The position numbers were made by a program, and so were the translations under genes. The notes under the pieces were generated by a model that did not search any database, had not been told where the DNA came from, and saw only the letters and a list, made by a program, of their open reading frames with translations. A DNA stretch of 64,000 nt, taken from Arcobacter sp. EP1 (GTDB taxonomy: Bacteria > Campylobacterota > Campylobacteria > Campylobacterales > Arcobacteraceae). Below, one piece after another: positions 7,551-16,357 of the stretch (positions are counted from its first letter, which is position 1; every line of letters starts with the position of its first letter). The stretch lies in contig LPNY01000158.1 of NCBI GenBank assembly GCA_001655195.1, forward strand, positions 77,615-141,614. The letters run 5' to 3'.

Positions 7551-8130
7551 TGGCAGCTTGCACAAACTCCATCATTTTTGTTCTATCTTTTTTACCTTTT
7601 GATGCTTCTACACCACTACTTACATCTACACCAAAAAATTTATGCCCTTTGAGTTCTTGTAAGTTCGTAGAATTAAGTCCACCTGCAATAATCATACGAG
7701 AAACATCAAGTCCTTCAAACCAATCAATAGCAATACGTTTACCCTCTCCTCCAAAACCATCAACAAAGGCATCCACTAAGACATACTTACCATCTAAGTC
7801 TTGTAAGTCCTCTTTTGATTTTACCCGTGCTACTTCTACATATTTGATATCGATATTATCAAACTCTGTGTTATCTTCATCATCAATGATTTGTGCCAAT
7901 TGCATCTTTGCCACCTTGCATTTGTCATTGATATGTTTTGAACTTTCATTAACAAACAGACCTACTGTTTGTACGAATGGAGGTAGTTGTTCAACAATTT
8001 CACGTGCATCTACAGGGCGAATATATCGTGGACTTGGTTCATAAAAAACAAATCCTAGAGCATCTGCTCCTGCTTTGATTGCATCTTGGGCATCTTCAAG
8101 GTTTGTTATTCCACAAATCTTAACTCGCAT
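7540..8130 (-). CDS. trpF: Phosphoribosylanthranilate isomerase
   Basis: A 196-residue TIM barrel of normal length. The signature MRVKICGITNLEDAQDAI with catalytic Cys in KICGIT is present, as is the second catalytic region FVFYEPSPRYI and the phosphate-binding end GGLNSTNL and GVDVSSGVE. It converts phosphoribosylanthranilate to CdRP in tryptophan synthesis. It lies between rpe and a DnaQ-like gene, separate from any other trp gene in view. Confidence 0.95.
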   Translation of the reverse strand: MRVKICGITNLEDAQDAIKAGADALGFVFYEPSPRYIRPVDAREIVEQLPPFVQTVGLFVNESSKHINDKCKVAKMQLAQIIDDEDNTEFDNIDIKYVEVARVKSKEDLQDLDGKYVLVDAFVDGFGGEGKRIAIDWFEGLDVSRMIIAGGLNSTNLQELKGHKFFGVDVSSGVEASKGKKDRTKMMEFVQAANEI

Positions 8131-8143
8131 GGATAATTCCTAT

Positions 8144-8785
8144 TTAAACTTGTAAGCTTTTAATAGCTTGTCCATAGTCTTTAGCACCATAAACGTAAGA
8201 ACCTGCAACAACAACGTCAACACCAGCATCTTTAAGCTCATGGATATTTTTATCGTTTACACCGCCATCAACTTGAATCAGACAATTTGGGTTTCTTTTT
8301 TCAATCAATGTTTTTAATTGTTTTGCTTTTTCAACAACACTTGGAATAAACTTTTGTCCACCAAAACCAGGATTTACAGACATGAGTAAAACCATATCTA
8401 AATCTTCTAATAGATACTCAATTGAATCAGGATTAGAGTGTGGGTTTAATACGATTGCAGGCTTGATTCCAAGACCTCTTAGTTTTTGAATAAGTCGATG
8501 AGGGTGTTTTTCACTCTCAATATGAAATGAGATATACTCCGGCTCATATTTTGCAAACAGATCAACGAAAAAGTTGTTATCTTCAACCATCAAGTGAATA
8601 TCAAGAGGTTTTGTTGCCACTTTAGCAACAGGGCCTACAACAACTGGACCAATAGTCATATTAGGAACAAAATATCCATCCATAACATCAACATGGATTA
8701 AATCACATCCACCATCACAAATTGCAGTTATCTCTTCGTTTAGTTTTCCAAAATCAGCAGAAAGAATTGAGGGAGCTACAAGCAT
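8144..8785 (-). CDS. rpe: Ribulose-phosphate 3-epimerase
   Basis: A 213-residue TIM barrel with the family motifs LVAPSILSADFGKL, HVDVMDGYFVPN, HLMVE, MSVNPGFGGQKFI and VDGGVN. It interconverts ribulose 5-phosphate and xylulose 5-phosphate in the pentose phosphate pathway. AAAGGT precedes the ATG. It is the first gene of a run rpe-trpF-exonuclease-HD hydrolase with gaps of 13 bases or overlaps. Confidence 0.96.
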   Translation of the reverse strand: MLVAPSILSADFGKLNEEITAICDGGCDLIHVDVMDGYFVPNMTIGPVVVGPVAKVATKPLDIHLMVEDNNFFVDLFAKYEPEYISFHIESEKHPHRLIQKLRGLGIKPAIVLNPHSNPDSIEYLLEDLDMVLLMSVNPGFGGQKFIPSVVEKAKQLKTLIEKRNPNCLIQVDGGVNDKNIHELKDAGVDVVVAGSYVYGAKDYGQAIKSLQV

Positions 8786-8896
8786 TAATTACCTTTTATG
8801 TTACTCATTTGAGTATTTAATTTTCGCGATTATAGCATGTTTTTTATAAGGGATATTCTAAATTTGAAGCAAAAAGCTAGAAATCATCAATTTCTG

Positions 8897-9091
8897 TCAA
8901 TGTGAAACTTTTACTACAGAAGAAAGTTCGATATTTAAATTCTCATTTTCTATTTTTTGCTTCTTTACTTTTGCATACTGTTGCAGATGAGTTTCAAAAC
9001 GATTTTCTTCTTGCATCACAACTACATTTCCATGTGCAAAAGCAACTTTAAGAAAAAAGAAAAAAAGAATTAAAAAGGAAGTTGCTTTCAT
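8897..9091 (-). CDS. Small secreted protein of unknown function
   Basis: About 64 residues starting at the ATG at 9091: a short basic start, a strongly hydrophobic core (SFLILFFFFLKVAFA) with an AFA-H signal peptidase site, and a charged mature part of about 45 residues. An upstream in-frame ATG at 9103 overlaps the previous gene, but the inner one gives a normal signal peptide. No family recognised. It is coupled to the gene ending at 9094. Confidence 0.5.
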   Translation of the reverse strand: MKATSFLILFFFFLKVAFAHGNVVVMQEENRFETHLQQYAKVKKQKIENENLNIELSSVVKVSH

Positions 9092-9093
9092 AA

Positions 9094-9480
9094 TTATGCC
9101 CATACGCTTATAGTTCGTGTGTTATCTTGAGACTGGTTGCTTTTTTCTTCCATAACAACGTAACGATTAACCATTTGACTGATACTTCGTATATCTTCAT
9201 AACTAAGAGATTCATCATCTTCTGTTACTTCCATACTATCAAACAGTGTATCTATTCGACTCTTCATCGCTTGTGTTGCCTCATGGCTTACGTACAAAGC
9301 TAGAATTTCCTCTTTTGATGCATGTTGTTTTTCATTGATTTGGTCAATGTTTTCTTGTTCTTCTTTTTTTGTATTCGAAGAATCTGCTGATTGACTAGAT
9401 TGTTTTTTATTGCTATTCAACGTATCTTTATTGACTTTTTCTGAATAATCTAAATAAGTTTGTAATGCTACAATATCCAT
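9094..9480 (-). CDS. Hypothetical hydrophilic protein
   Basis: A 128-residue, charged and low-complexity protein (Ser/Gln/Lys-rich from residues 20-55) with a helical C-terminal half, preceded by a strong AAGGAG. Small soluble proteins with a disordered middle are often secretion or flagellum accessory factors, but no motif supports a call. It forms a two-gene unit with the small secreted protein. Confidence 0.55.
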   Translation of the reverse strand: MDIVALQTYLDYSEKVNKDTLNSNKKQSSQSADSSNTKKEEQENIDQINEKQHASKEEILALYVSHEATQAMKSRIDTLFDSMEVTEDDESLSYEDIRSISQMVNRYVVMEEKSNQSQDNTRTISVWA

Positions 9481-9574
9481 GATTAACTCCTTGTATTTAT
9501 AAAAAAAGTATAAAAAGAAAAAGTGTTGAATCGGTGTGAAGGGTTTTTTATGGATGACTTTATATATTCTAAGT

Positions 9575-9580
9575 TATACT
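9575..9580 (+). promoter_or_regulatory. -10 box of response regulator gene, predicted leaderless transcript
   Basis: TATACT ends 6 nt before the ATG at 9587 and there is no Shine-Dalgarno sequence. This favours the ATG at 9587 over an upstream in-frame ATG at 9536. Confidence 0.55.
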
Positions 9581-9586
9581 ATCTCC

Positions 9587-10273
9587 ATGGAAAAATTAAA
9601 AAATAGTTCAATTTTATACATCGAAGATGACCAAATAACACGTGAAAATATTGCTACATACTTAAAACGACAATGTAAAAACTTCTACGAAGCCAAAGAT
9701 GGAAAAGAAGGATTAGAACTATTTATACAACATGAACCTGATATTATTATTACCGATATTGAAATGCCACACCTCAATGGATTAGAGATGGCAAAAAAAA
9801 TTCGTAAACTATCTCAAAATACACAAATCATTATTACAACAGCCTATACCTCACAAGATTATTTAATGGAAGCTGTAAATTTACACCTCATCAAATATAT
9901 TACAAAACCCATTTCTCTGCCAAAACTAAGCAATGCACTCAACGAGTGTGAGAATTTTTTAGAAGAGAAAGTTAATACCAAAAAAGTGTTTTCTCAAACT
10001 ATTTTTTATGATATCTATACAAAAGAGCTCATCAATGGTAATAGTGTTACTCCTCTTTCAAAAAACGAAAGAGCATTGCTTGATTTACTAATTAAAAATC
10101 ACCCTGCTCCAACCTCCTATGAAGCAATTGAAGCAGAGGTTTATGAGTTTGCCACATCAAAAAATGCTATCAAACTTCTTATCAAAGCACTGCGTAACAA
10201 GATAACCAAAGAAGCCATTTGTAATGTTTCAGGATTGGGCTACAACATTACTATTTTAAAGAATCATGAATAA
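9587..10273 (+). CDS. Two-component response regulator with winged-helix output
   Basis: The protein begins MEKLKNSSILYIEDDQITREN, a receiver-domain start with the acidic pocket EDD; the phosphorylated Asp is in IIITDIEMP and the Lys in YITKP. After about 125 residues a short C-terminal domain (SKNERALLDLLIKN and LIKALRNKI-KEAICNVSGLGYNI) resembles the OmpR-type winged helix. Its gene overlaps the kinase gene by eight bases, so the two form a cognate pair. Start chosen at 9587 because the receiver begins there and a -10 box sits 6 nt before it. Confidence 0.87.
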   Translation: MEKLKNSSILYIEDDQITRENIATYLKRQCKNFYEAKDGKEGLELFIQHEPDIIITDIEMPHLNGLEMAKKIRKLSQNTQIIITTAYTSQDYLMEAVNLHLIKYITKPISLPKLSNALNECENFLEEKVNTKKVFSQTIFYDIYTKELINGNSVTPLSKNERALLDLLIKNHPAPTSYEAIEAEVYEFATSKNAIKLLIKALRNKITKEAICNVSGLGYNITILKNHE

Positions 10274-11552
10274 TCTATTTTTAGGATTTTATCTGGGTAT
10301 CTTCTTTATGATACTTCTTTCTAATATCTTAGTCTATTTTTATAATAAAGATAAAAGCTACCTTTATTACTTTTTTATGCATTTAAGCATCCTTTTACTC
10401 ACGTTAGACTCTTATGAAGTATTTGAGACCTCCGCAGTTCTAGCAGCTATTTCAACACTCTTTTTCTCATTTTTATTTGTCAAAGAGTTTTTAAATCTCA
10501 ATACATATTACCCCTCAATAAATAAACTATTTTTGATGTTTACACTAGCTTTTACAGGTTTTTTATTCATTCTTTATCTTACAGATTATGAACATCTTAT
10601 GAAAAGTATCCCCTACTCTTTTATCTTTTTAGCATTAGTACTTTTGGGCTACTTGGTTTATAAAAAAGGGTACAAATTAGCCATCTACTTTATCATAGCA
10701 TGGGGAGTTAACTATATCTTTATTTTATTGAGCGATTTACAAAGAATTTTTGGACTAAATGTAGAATTCATTCCCTACTTAGCCCAAATTGGAAATATCT
10801 TAGAAGCAGTAATTTTATCCTTTGCTCTCTTTGCTAAAACAAAAATACTCAATGAGGAAAAACAAGAGAGTGAAAAGATGCTTATACATCAATCAAGACT
10901 TGCTTCAATGGGAGAAATGTTAGCCAATATCTCTCATCAGTGGAGACAACCTCTTAATCGAATTGCTTCATTTGTAATGAATATGCAATTGCATATTATG
11001 GATAATTACAAAAATGATAAATTTCTTAATGAGAAACTAGAATCCACCCAAAAACAACTGGAGTACATGTCTGAAACCATTGATGATTTTACAAACTTTT
11101 ATCAAAAAGATAGAGAAAAAGAAGAGTTCTTCATATCAGAAGTGATTCACAACACGTTGAATATTGTTGACGCCTCTTTAAAAGTACATCATATTGAAGT
11201 CAATATTATCATACAAGAGGACTTTAAACATCTTTCTTATCCTAAAGAGTTAGCCCAAGTCATACTCAATCTCATCCATAATGCAAAAGACGCTTTATTA
11301 TCAAATAACATTCAAAAACCATTAATCACTATAACTATTAATAAAAATAAAATTATTGTCAAAGACAATGCAAACGGTATAGATGAATCAGTAAAAGATA
11401 AAATATTCGAACCCTATTTCACTACCAAAGGAAAATCGCAAAGCAGTGGTTTAGGACTCTATATGTCAAAAATGATTTTAGAACAACATTTAAGTGCATC
11501 TATTAACTTTGAAAATAGTACAAAGGGAGCTTCTTTTATCATCACCTTTTAA
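10266..11552 (+). CDS. Membrane sensor histidine kinase, HQWRQPL type
   Basis: A 428-residue kinase. The first 190 residues hold about six to seven hydrophobic helices with little periplasmic sequence, as in 7TM-type sensors that perceive small or membrane signals. The dimerisation/phosphorylation motif is MGEMLANISHQWRQPLNRI, and the catalytic domain has the N box (LNLIHNAKDALL), G1 (VKDNANGI) and G2 (SSGLGLYMSK). The partner is the response regulator encoded just upstream. This is one of six kinases in the window with the same H-box, but the only one with an adjacent regulator. Confidence 0.9.
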   Translation: MNNLFLGFYLGIFFMILLSNILVYFYNKDKSYLYYFFMHLSILLLTLDSYEVFETSAVLAAISTLFFSFLFVKEFLNLNTYYPSINKLFLMFTLAFTGFLFILYLTDYEHLMKSIPYSFIFLALVLLGYLVYKKGYKLAIYFIIAWGVNYIFILLSDLQRIFGLNVEFIPYLAQIGNILEAVILSFALFAKTKILNEEKQESEKMLIHQSRLASMGEMLANISHQWRQPLNRIASFVMNMQLHIMDNYKNDKFLNEKLESTQKQLEYMSETIDDFTNFYQKDREKEEFFISEVIHNTLNIVDASLKVHHIEVNIIIQEDFKHLSYPKELAQVILNLIHNAKDALLSNNIQKPLITITINKNKIIVKDNANGIDESVKDKIFEPYFTTKGKSQSSGLGLYMSKMILEQHLSASINFENSTKGASFIITF

Positions 11553-11641
11553 TTAAAATTCAATCTTCTAAAAAAATCCACACACAAAAACCAAACTTTT
11601 TCTTCCTATAGTTTCCTTATTATTAATACAAGGAACATAAA

Positions 11642-11794
11642 ATGAACCTAATTAGATTTGAAAACAGTAGACAAGCTAAAAGTTATATTGAACATAGAGT
11701 TGAAGACTCCTTAGGATTTCAAAATGGAAAAATATGTAATGAAATTATTGCACTTGCATCTTTTAAATCTTTTAGAGAGTTTGATGAAGAATAG
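11642..11794 (+). CDS. Small 50-residue protein, unknown
   Basis: ATG at 11642 preceded by AAGGAA gives MNLIRFENSRQAKSYIEHRV and a further 30 residues with a single cysteine, ending EFDEE. Composition is balanced and soluble. It has its own spacing and binding site and does not overlap other genes, so a real small protein is likely, but no homolog is recognised. Confidence 0.5.
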   Translation: MNLIRFENSRQAKSYIEHRVEDSLGFQNGKICNEIIALASFKSFREFDEE

Positions 11795-11828
11795 GTTGTT
11801 CCCTCTCTTGCGTTAAAAGTAATACCAC

Positions 11829-12090
11829 ATGTCTTTTGTATGCCCTCTTCATAGTAAAATATTTATTATACTTGATAAATCAAAGCGTATGAGACTTAGT
11901 GAACTTATCTTAAAAGGAGTAAATATCAAAAAGGAAAACATCAAATTCATTTAGAAATTGACCTACCAAGAAATAACGTTTTATCAGGAAAAGCGACTTT
12001 ACAATTTGAAATTTTGGCAAACTGTGATACCTAAGTTGGACTTAGAAATAATCTCTAATCCATTTACTTTAAGAAAACACCCATTTTGAT
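11829..12090 (+). pseudogene. Decayed gene remnant with frameshifts
   Basis: Three successive frames give protein-like text that appears to belong together: FIILDKSKRMRLSELILKGV (from about 11865), then after a shift QIHLEIDLPRNNVLSGKATL and FEILANCDT ending in TAA, then LDLEIISNPFTLRKHPF ending in TGA. None has a complete gene. The charged and hydrophobic alternation of the second segment suggests a beta-rich domain, possibly PilZ-like, but this is not secure. The rest of 11795-12130 shows no other feature. Confidence 0.35.
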
Positions 12091-12130
12091 ATAGTAATAT
12101 AAATAAATTGTATCCAATATAAGGAAGCAA

Positions 12131-12808
12131 ATGAAAATAAAACAGATAGTTACTTTTAGCCTATTAATCTTGTTGTTATTTATCTTTACAGGTTGCGTAC
12201 AAAAAAACGTTATTGAACCAAACTCTTTAATAACGGATGCTTCTTTATTAAAACCATCACCTCTTAATAAAAACAGTATGTATTACATGAAAAAAAATAC
12301 TGATTTTAACCGTTATAATAGTATTCGTGTTCCTCATATTGAAGTACTTACAAACAGCAAAAACCAAATGTTTTTAAATAAAAAGCTACTCAATGTTACA
12401 TCAATATATTTCACCAATAAACTGGATAAATCACTCAATAATATCCTTAAAAATAACGCAGGGAAAAATAAGCTACTACTTCAAGTCTCTATTGTCTCAT
12501 TAGATGTAAGTTTTGATGACCTTGCTTTCTATCAGTATCTGCCTTATGGTTTAGCATTTACAGCACTTAAAAGAGGGGTAGGAATAGAGACAAGAAAATT
12601 ACGTATTCATATGGCTTTAAAACTTTTAGATAATCAAACAAAAGAGACCTTAGCCATGGTTGTCACTAAAAACATTGATAAAGAGGTTGAAAGTATTGAG
12701 TCCCTTAAATTTTCACATATTAAACCAGTACTTGATGAATGGATTGCTCTATATACTTTGAGATTGCAAGAACTTAATGAAGGAAAATATAAAATAACTA
12801 AAGAATAG
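12131..12808 (+). CDS. Lipoprotein of unknown function
   Basis: A 225-residue protein with a lipoprotein signal: hydrophobic core LLILLLFIF and lipobox FTGC with the lipidated Cys at residue 22. The mature part has no motif I recognise; it is lysine/asparagine-rich with alternating beta strands. ATAAGGAAGC precedes the ATG. It stands alone, about 70 bases before the rhodanese-pldA pair. Cell location should be the inner leaflet of the outer membrane or the inner membrane. Confidence 0.75.
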   Translation: MKIKQIVTFSLLILLLFIFTGCVQKNVIEPNSLITDASLLKPSPLNKNSMYYMKKNTDFNRYNSIRVPHIEVLTNSKNQMFLNKKLLNVTSIYFTNKLDKSLNNILKNNAGKNKLLLQVSIVSLDVSFDDLAFYQYLPYGLAFTALKRGVGIETRKLRIHMALKLLDNQTKETLAMVVTKNIDKEVESIESLKFSHIKPVLDEWIALYTLRLQELNEGKYKITKE

Positions 12809-12877
12809 TAAAAATAACTTTTACTTTTAAAATTATTTTTGGTAGAATAATATAAAATTTACACAAAGGATGGATAG

Positions 12878-13303
12878 ATGAAGGGTTTAATAAAATTATT
12901 TTTTTCATTTTCTCTTTTAGCGATGCTTACATCTTTGCATGCAGGGACAAAAGCAGTGAGTTTATATGAACTTGATACACTTAAAAATGTTGGTATCAAA
13001 ATTATCGATATTCGCCTTCCTAATGAAATATCACAAACGGGAACCATTCCAGGAGCTTATAGACTTAACCTTTACAAAAAAGATGGTAGTATTAACCGAG
13101 CCAATTGGTTACGACGATTTACCACCCTAGTCAAAGATAGAAAAGTGAAATTTATCTTAGTAAGTAAGACAGGTGAAGAAGCGAAAATTGGTGCAGATTT
13201 ACTTTATGATCAAAAAGGGTATCGAAATCCTTTTTATTTAGAAGGTGGATTCAATCACTGGATAGAGCAAGATAGACCTATTCAATATATTAGGAAAAAA
13301 TGA
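12878..13303 (+). CDS. Secreted rhodanese-like protein lacking the catalytic cysteine
   Basis: A 141-residue protein with an N-terminal signal peptide ending near residue 22 (HAG) and one rhodanese domain: IIDIRLPNEISQTGTIPGA (the D-R-E and G-I-PGA motifs) and FYLEGGFNHW at the end. The active-site loop that normally starts with Cys reads FILVSKTGEEAKIG, with Ser at residue 96, so sulfurtransferase activity is not expected. It overlaps pldA by four bases (ATGA) and may assist or bind that outer-membrane enzyme. Confidence 0.82.
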   Translation: MKGLIKLFFSFSLLAMLTSLHAGTKAVSLYELDTLKNVGIKIIDIRLPNEISQTGTIPGAYRLNLYKKDGSINRANWLRRFTTLVKDRKVKFILVSKTGEEAKIGADLLYDQKGYRNPFYLEGGFNHWIEQDRPIQYIRKK

Positions 13304-14274
13304 GATATATTATACTTTTAATTTGCATTGTTACGATTTCCTTTGCTAACAATGATGTTTTAAAACAAGCACAAGCATTAGAAAAACAAGGGAAATATAA
13401 AGAGGCAATGCAACTATACAAACAAATTGCATTGAAAAATAGCAGTAAAACTTCAGTGGAAAAAACAGATCAAATCACGCAAAAACAAGTGAAGTTTATT
13501 CAAAAAAATTTAGACCCAATTGAAGATAAACAGACCCAATCAACAATAGAGCAAATGTTAAGCTCGTCATTTAATATTTATGCTTACAAAGAGAACTACT
13601 TTTTACCCATTAGCCATACCACTAAAAAAATTGCTGGGCGAGAGCAAAACGAAGCAAAATTTCAACTAAGTATTAAAAAACCCATCTCCTATAACCTATT
13701 AGGATTAAATGAAACCATCAATTTTGGATATACCCAAACATCATGGTGGCAAATCTACGCAGACTCGGCACCCTTTAGAGAGACAAACTATCAACCAGAA
13801 GTTTTTATGATGGTTCCCCATAAGTCTTTAGAAAAAACTGCACTTAAAGCATACAAAATTGGTTTTCTCCATGAATCAAATGGTCAAGGAGGAAATGAAT
13901 CACGCTCATGGAATCGAATATATTTAGAGAGTTATTTTCAACTGAGAAATCTTTTTATCACGCCTAAAATTTGGTACCGTATTCCAGAAAGTAAAAATGA
14001 AGATAATAATCCAAATATTGATGACTATTTAGGATATGGTGATTTAACACTACTTTATCCTTATAAAGAACACACCTTTAAAATGCTTTTACGGAACAAT
14101 TTAAAATTTAATGATGACAACAAAGGTTTTGCCCAATTTGATTGGACATTTCCTTTTCCAAACAGTAAAAATACCTTTGGTTTCTTTCAGCTTTCAAGTG
14201 GTTATGGAGATAGTTTAATCGATTATGATAAAGAGATTAACCGTGTAGGTTTTGGAATTAGTCTTTCACGCTAA
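13300..14274 (+). CDS. pldA: Outer membrane phospholipase A
   Basis: The 324-residue protein has a signal peptide, then a TPR-like helix pair (residues 21-47), then a 12-strand beta barrel typical of OMPLA. The catalytic motif is HESNGQGG (H191, S193) followed by SRSWNRIYLE with the expected Asn and Arg. OMPLA hydrolyses phospholipids in the outer leaflet under membrane stress; activity needs dimerisation and calcium. The N-terminal TPR-like extension is longer than in the E. coli enzyme. It is coupled to the rhodanese-like gene and ends in SLSR, lacking the usual C-terminal Phe. Confidence 0.88.
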   Translation: MRYIILLICIVTISFANNDVLKQAQALEKQGKYKEAMQLYKQIALKNSSKTSVEKTDQITQKQVKFIQKNLDPIEDKQTQSTIEQMLSSSFNIYAYKENYFLPISHTTKKIAGREQNEAKFQLSIKKPISYNLLGLNETINFGYTQTSWWQIYADSAPFRETNYQPEVFMMVPHKSLEKTALKAYKIGFLHESNGQGGNESRSWNRIYLESYFQLRNLFITPKIWYRIPESKNEDNNPNIDDYLGYGDLTLLYPYKEHTFKMLLRNNLKFNDDNKGFAQFDWTFPFPNSKNTFGFFQLSSGYGDSLIDYDKEINRVGFGISLSR

Positions 14275-14322
14275 GATTATGCAAATATAAGAAGAGTATA
14301 ATTTTTATATCAAGGATAAGTG

Positions 14323-15873
14323 ATGAAGTGGTTTAGAAATATAACACTTGTTATTGTTCTTTTAGTAGGAGTTATTTTTGCAAGTATTCCCCTGCTCGTC
14401 TCAAAAGGTGACATAGAGAAAAAACTCTCCATTGTTACCCAAAAAGAGATAACTTTTAAAAGTTACGGATTATCACTCTTTCCAATTCTTGGTTTAAAAG
14501 TTGAGAATCTCACACTAACCGATAGTAAAAAAACTGACATTCATATCAAAAAACTAGTAGCCAAAATAAACCCTTTGGAACTTTTAGATTTAAATGCATT
14601 AAAAATAAATACTATCTATCTTTTTAAACCCACTATAACGCTAAAAAGTTCACAAGATAAAAAAGTATCTAAAAAAATACCCAAAGATAACAGTAAAAAT
14701 ATTACCCTACTCGACATTGAAACCTTACATATTGAAAATGCAAGTATAACTTATGATGATATTGTTTTAAAAGACTTTAACGCCAAACTCTCAATTTTAG
14801 ATTCAGTTATTACTATAGATGATTTTAATCTCAAAGAGTTTAAAGGGATAAAAAAGCTTCAATTAAAAGGTAATTTAGACTTAAAAAAGAATAGTACTAA
14901 TCTCAAGCTATTTACAAAAGAACTAAACCTAAATACCTTCACAGCAACATCTAAAAATAAAACAACCAATACTCAAAAGAGTGACTATTCTAAACTTCTC
15001 AAAGGTTATAGCGCTTCAAGTCATATGAAGATTGATAAACTTCTCTTTTCCAATACAGAACTTAAAAATATTGATTTAAAAGTCTCATTAAAAAATAACC
15101 TCATAAATATCAAACCAGCCTATTTTGAACTTTATAACAACAAAGCTGAAGCTACGGCTTTAATTAATCTTCAAAAAAAAGAACCCAAAGTTTCATTGAA
15201 CCACCGTATAAAACAGTTTGATTTAACAACAGTTGATAATGAAAACAAAAACTTACAAGGAAAGATTGATATTGAGCTCAAACTCAATTTCAAAGGGGAT
15301 AACAAAAAAAGAGTTCTATCAACCCTAAATGGCTATAAAAAAGTCACGGGAAAAGGTATTCATTATAATCAATACAATATTGATGAAGTCCTTGATATGT
15401 ACGAAGAGACAAAAAAAGTCAATCTTTTAGATATCGGTGCAATGTTTGTAGCTGGTCCTTTTGCGGGACTGCTTACACAAAGTGGAAAATTTGCTATGAT
15501 AAAATCCAAACTGGATAAAAAGGGTAAAACCACTATTAAAAACTTCAACTCCCATTGGGTTTTTAAAAATGGAAAAGCTGTTACTAAAGATGTTGCAATT
15601 CGAACAACTAAAAACCTTGTAGCTGTAAAAGGAACCATCAATCTAAGCTCCTTAAAATACAAAGATATGAATATTGCGGTACTTAATAATCAACGATGTG
15701 TTAAATACAATCAACTCTTGACAGGTGATTTAAAAAAAGGAACCGTAGATATTAAAGAGAGCAAAGTAGAAACCTTTCTCTCCCCAGTAACTTCGCTCTT
15801 AAAAGGAGCCGTTTCACTTTTTGGAGGCAATAAAAAATGCAAACCTTTTTATGGGGGAAAAGTGAAATGGTAA
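14323..15873 (+). CDS. AsmA-like inner membrane-anchored protein
   Basis: About 516 residues with one N-terminal transmembrane helix (ITLVIVLLVGVIFASIPLLV) and a large, repetitive beta-rich periplasmic part (SLFPILGLKVENLTL, LLDIETLHIENASITYDDI) as in AsmA/TamB-type lipid-bridge proteins. A late segment LLDIGAMFVAGPFAGLLTQ and a C-terminal Cys-containing tail (CVKYNQLLTGDL) fit the AsmA C-terminal module. It likely takes part in lipid or outer-membrane homeostasis, consistent with the neighbouring pldA. I start at the ATG at 14323 (AAGGAT upstream) rather than the GTG one codon before. Confidence 0.8.
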   Translation: MKWFRNITLVIVLLVGVIFASIPLLVSKGDIEKKLSIVTQKEITFKSYGLSLFPILGLKVENLTLTDSKKTDIHIKKLVAKINPLELLDLNALKINTIYLFKPTITLKSSQDKKVSKKIPKDNSKNITLLDIETLHIENASITYDDIVLKDFNAKLSILDSVITIDDFNLKEFKGIKKLQLKGNLDLKKNSTNLKLFTKELNLNTFTATSKNKTTNTQKSDYSKLLKGYSASSHMKIDKLLFSNTELKNIDLKVSLKNNLINIKPAYFELYNNKAEATALINLQKKEPKVSLNHRIKQFDLTTVDNENKNLQGKIDIELKLNFKGDNKKRVLSTLNGYKKVTGKGIHYNQYNIDEVLDMYEETKKVNLLDIGAMFVAGPFAGLLTQSGKFAMIKSKLDKKGKTTIKNFNSHWVFKNGKAVTKDVAIRTTKNLVAVKGTINLSSLKYKDMNIAVLNNQRCVKYNQLLTGDLKKGTVDIKESKVETFLSPVTSLLKGAVSLFGGNKKCKPFYGGKVKW

Positions 15874-15874
15874 G

Positions 15875-16357
15875 TTAGATTCGCACTAACCCTTGCTCAC
15901 TATTTTTAAAAGTTGTTTGCAAAAAATCTTGATAAAACTCTTCTCCAAAACTTTGTGCTGCTTCATAACAAATAGATAAATAATCCTCATTAGGTGCAAT
16001 GTCATTATTGAGTTTTTCACTTCGTCCAATATAGACAAAACAATCCTTATAAAACTCCCCACCATAGGTTTTTACATCCACCTGAGTGCGTTCATAGCCA
16101 ATCTCACGCATGTCTAAAGCTTGTAAAAAAGCTTCATCTAAATCTTTTATGAGTATAGCATTAAACCACGCATCATCTTTTTTTTGAACCGATAATACAG
16201 CTCGTGCATTGGAATCAACTAAACGATATGAGGGCTCTTGGTTACAAACTCTTTTATAACCAAAAACTTTTATGGGTTCAATATTATGTCCCCAAAGTCC
16301 CTGGTCTTGAAGTTCATTTTCATTCATCAAACTTCCATAAACAACAAGTTTATGCAT
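15875..16357 (-). CDS. Gamma-glutamylcyclotransferase-like (AIG2/GGCT fold) protein
   Basis: A 160-residue protein opening MHKLVVYGSLMNENELQDQG; YGSL is the substrate loop of the GGCT/AIG2 fold. The catalytic Glu of the family is likely in the ALDMREIGYERTQVDV segment, where D-RE-GYxR matches the conserved pattern. Such enzymes act on gamma-glutamyl amines or peptides; the substrate here is unknown. It overlaps the Nudix gene by eight bases and its stop lies one base from the convergent AsmA-like stop. Confidence 0.78.
   Translation of the reverse strand: MHKLVVYGSLMNENELQDQGLWGHNIEPIKVFGYKRVCNQEPSYRLVDSNARAVLSVQKKDDAWFNAILIKDLDEAFLQALDMREIGYERTQVDVKTYGGEFYKDCFVYIGRSEKLNNDIAPNEDYLSICYEAAQSFGEEFYQDFLQTTFKNSEQGLVRI

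Noticed and set aside
7550-8044. Open frame of 164 codons on the + strand opposite trpF
   Set aside because: It is a shadow of the clear trpF gene: no binding site, Ser/Pro-rich low-complexity composition and no recognisable fold.
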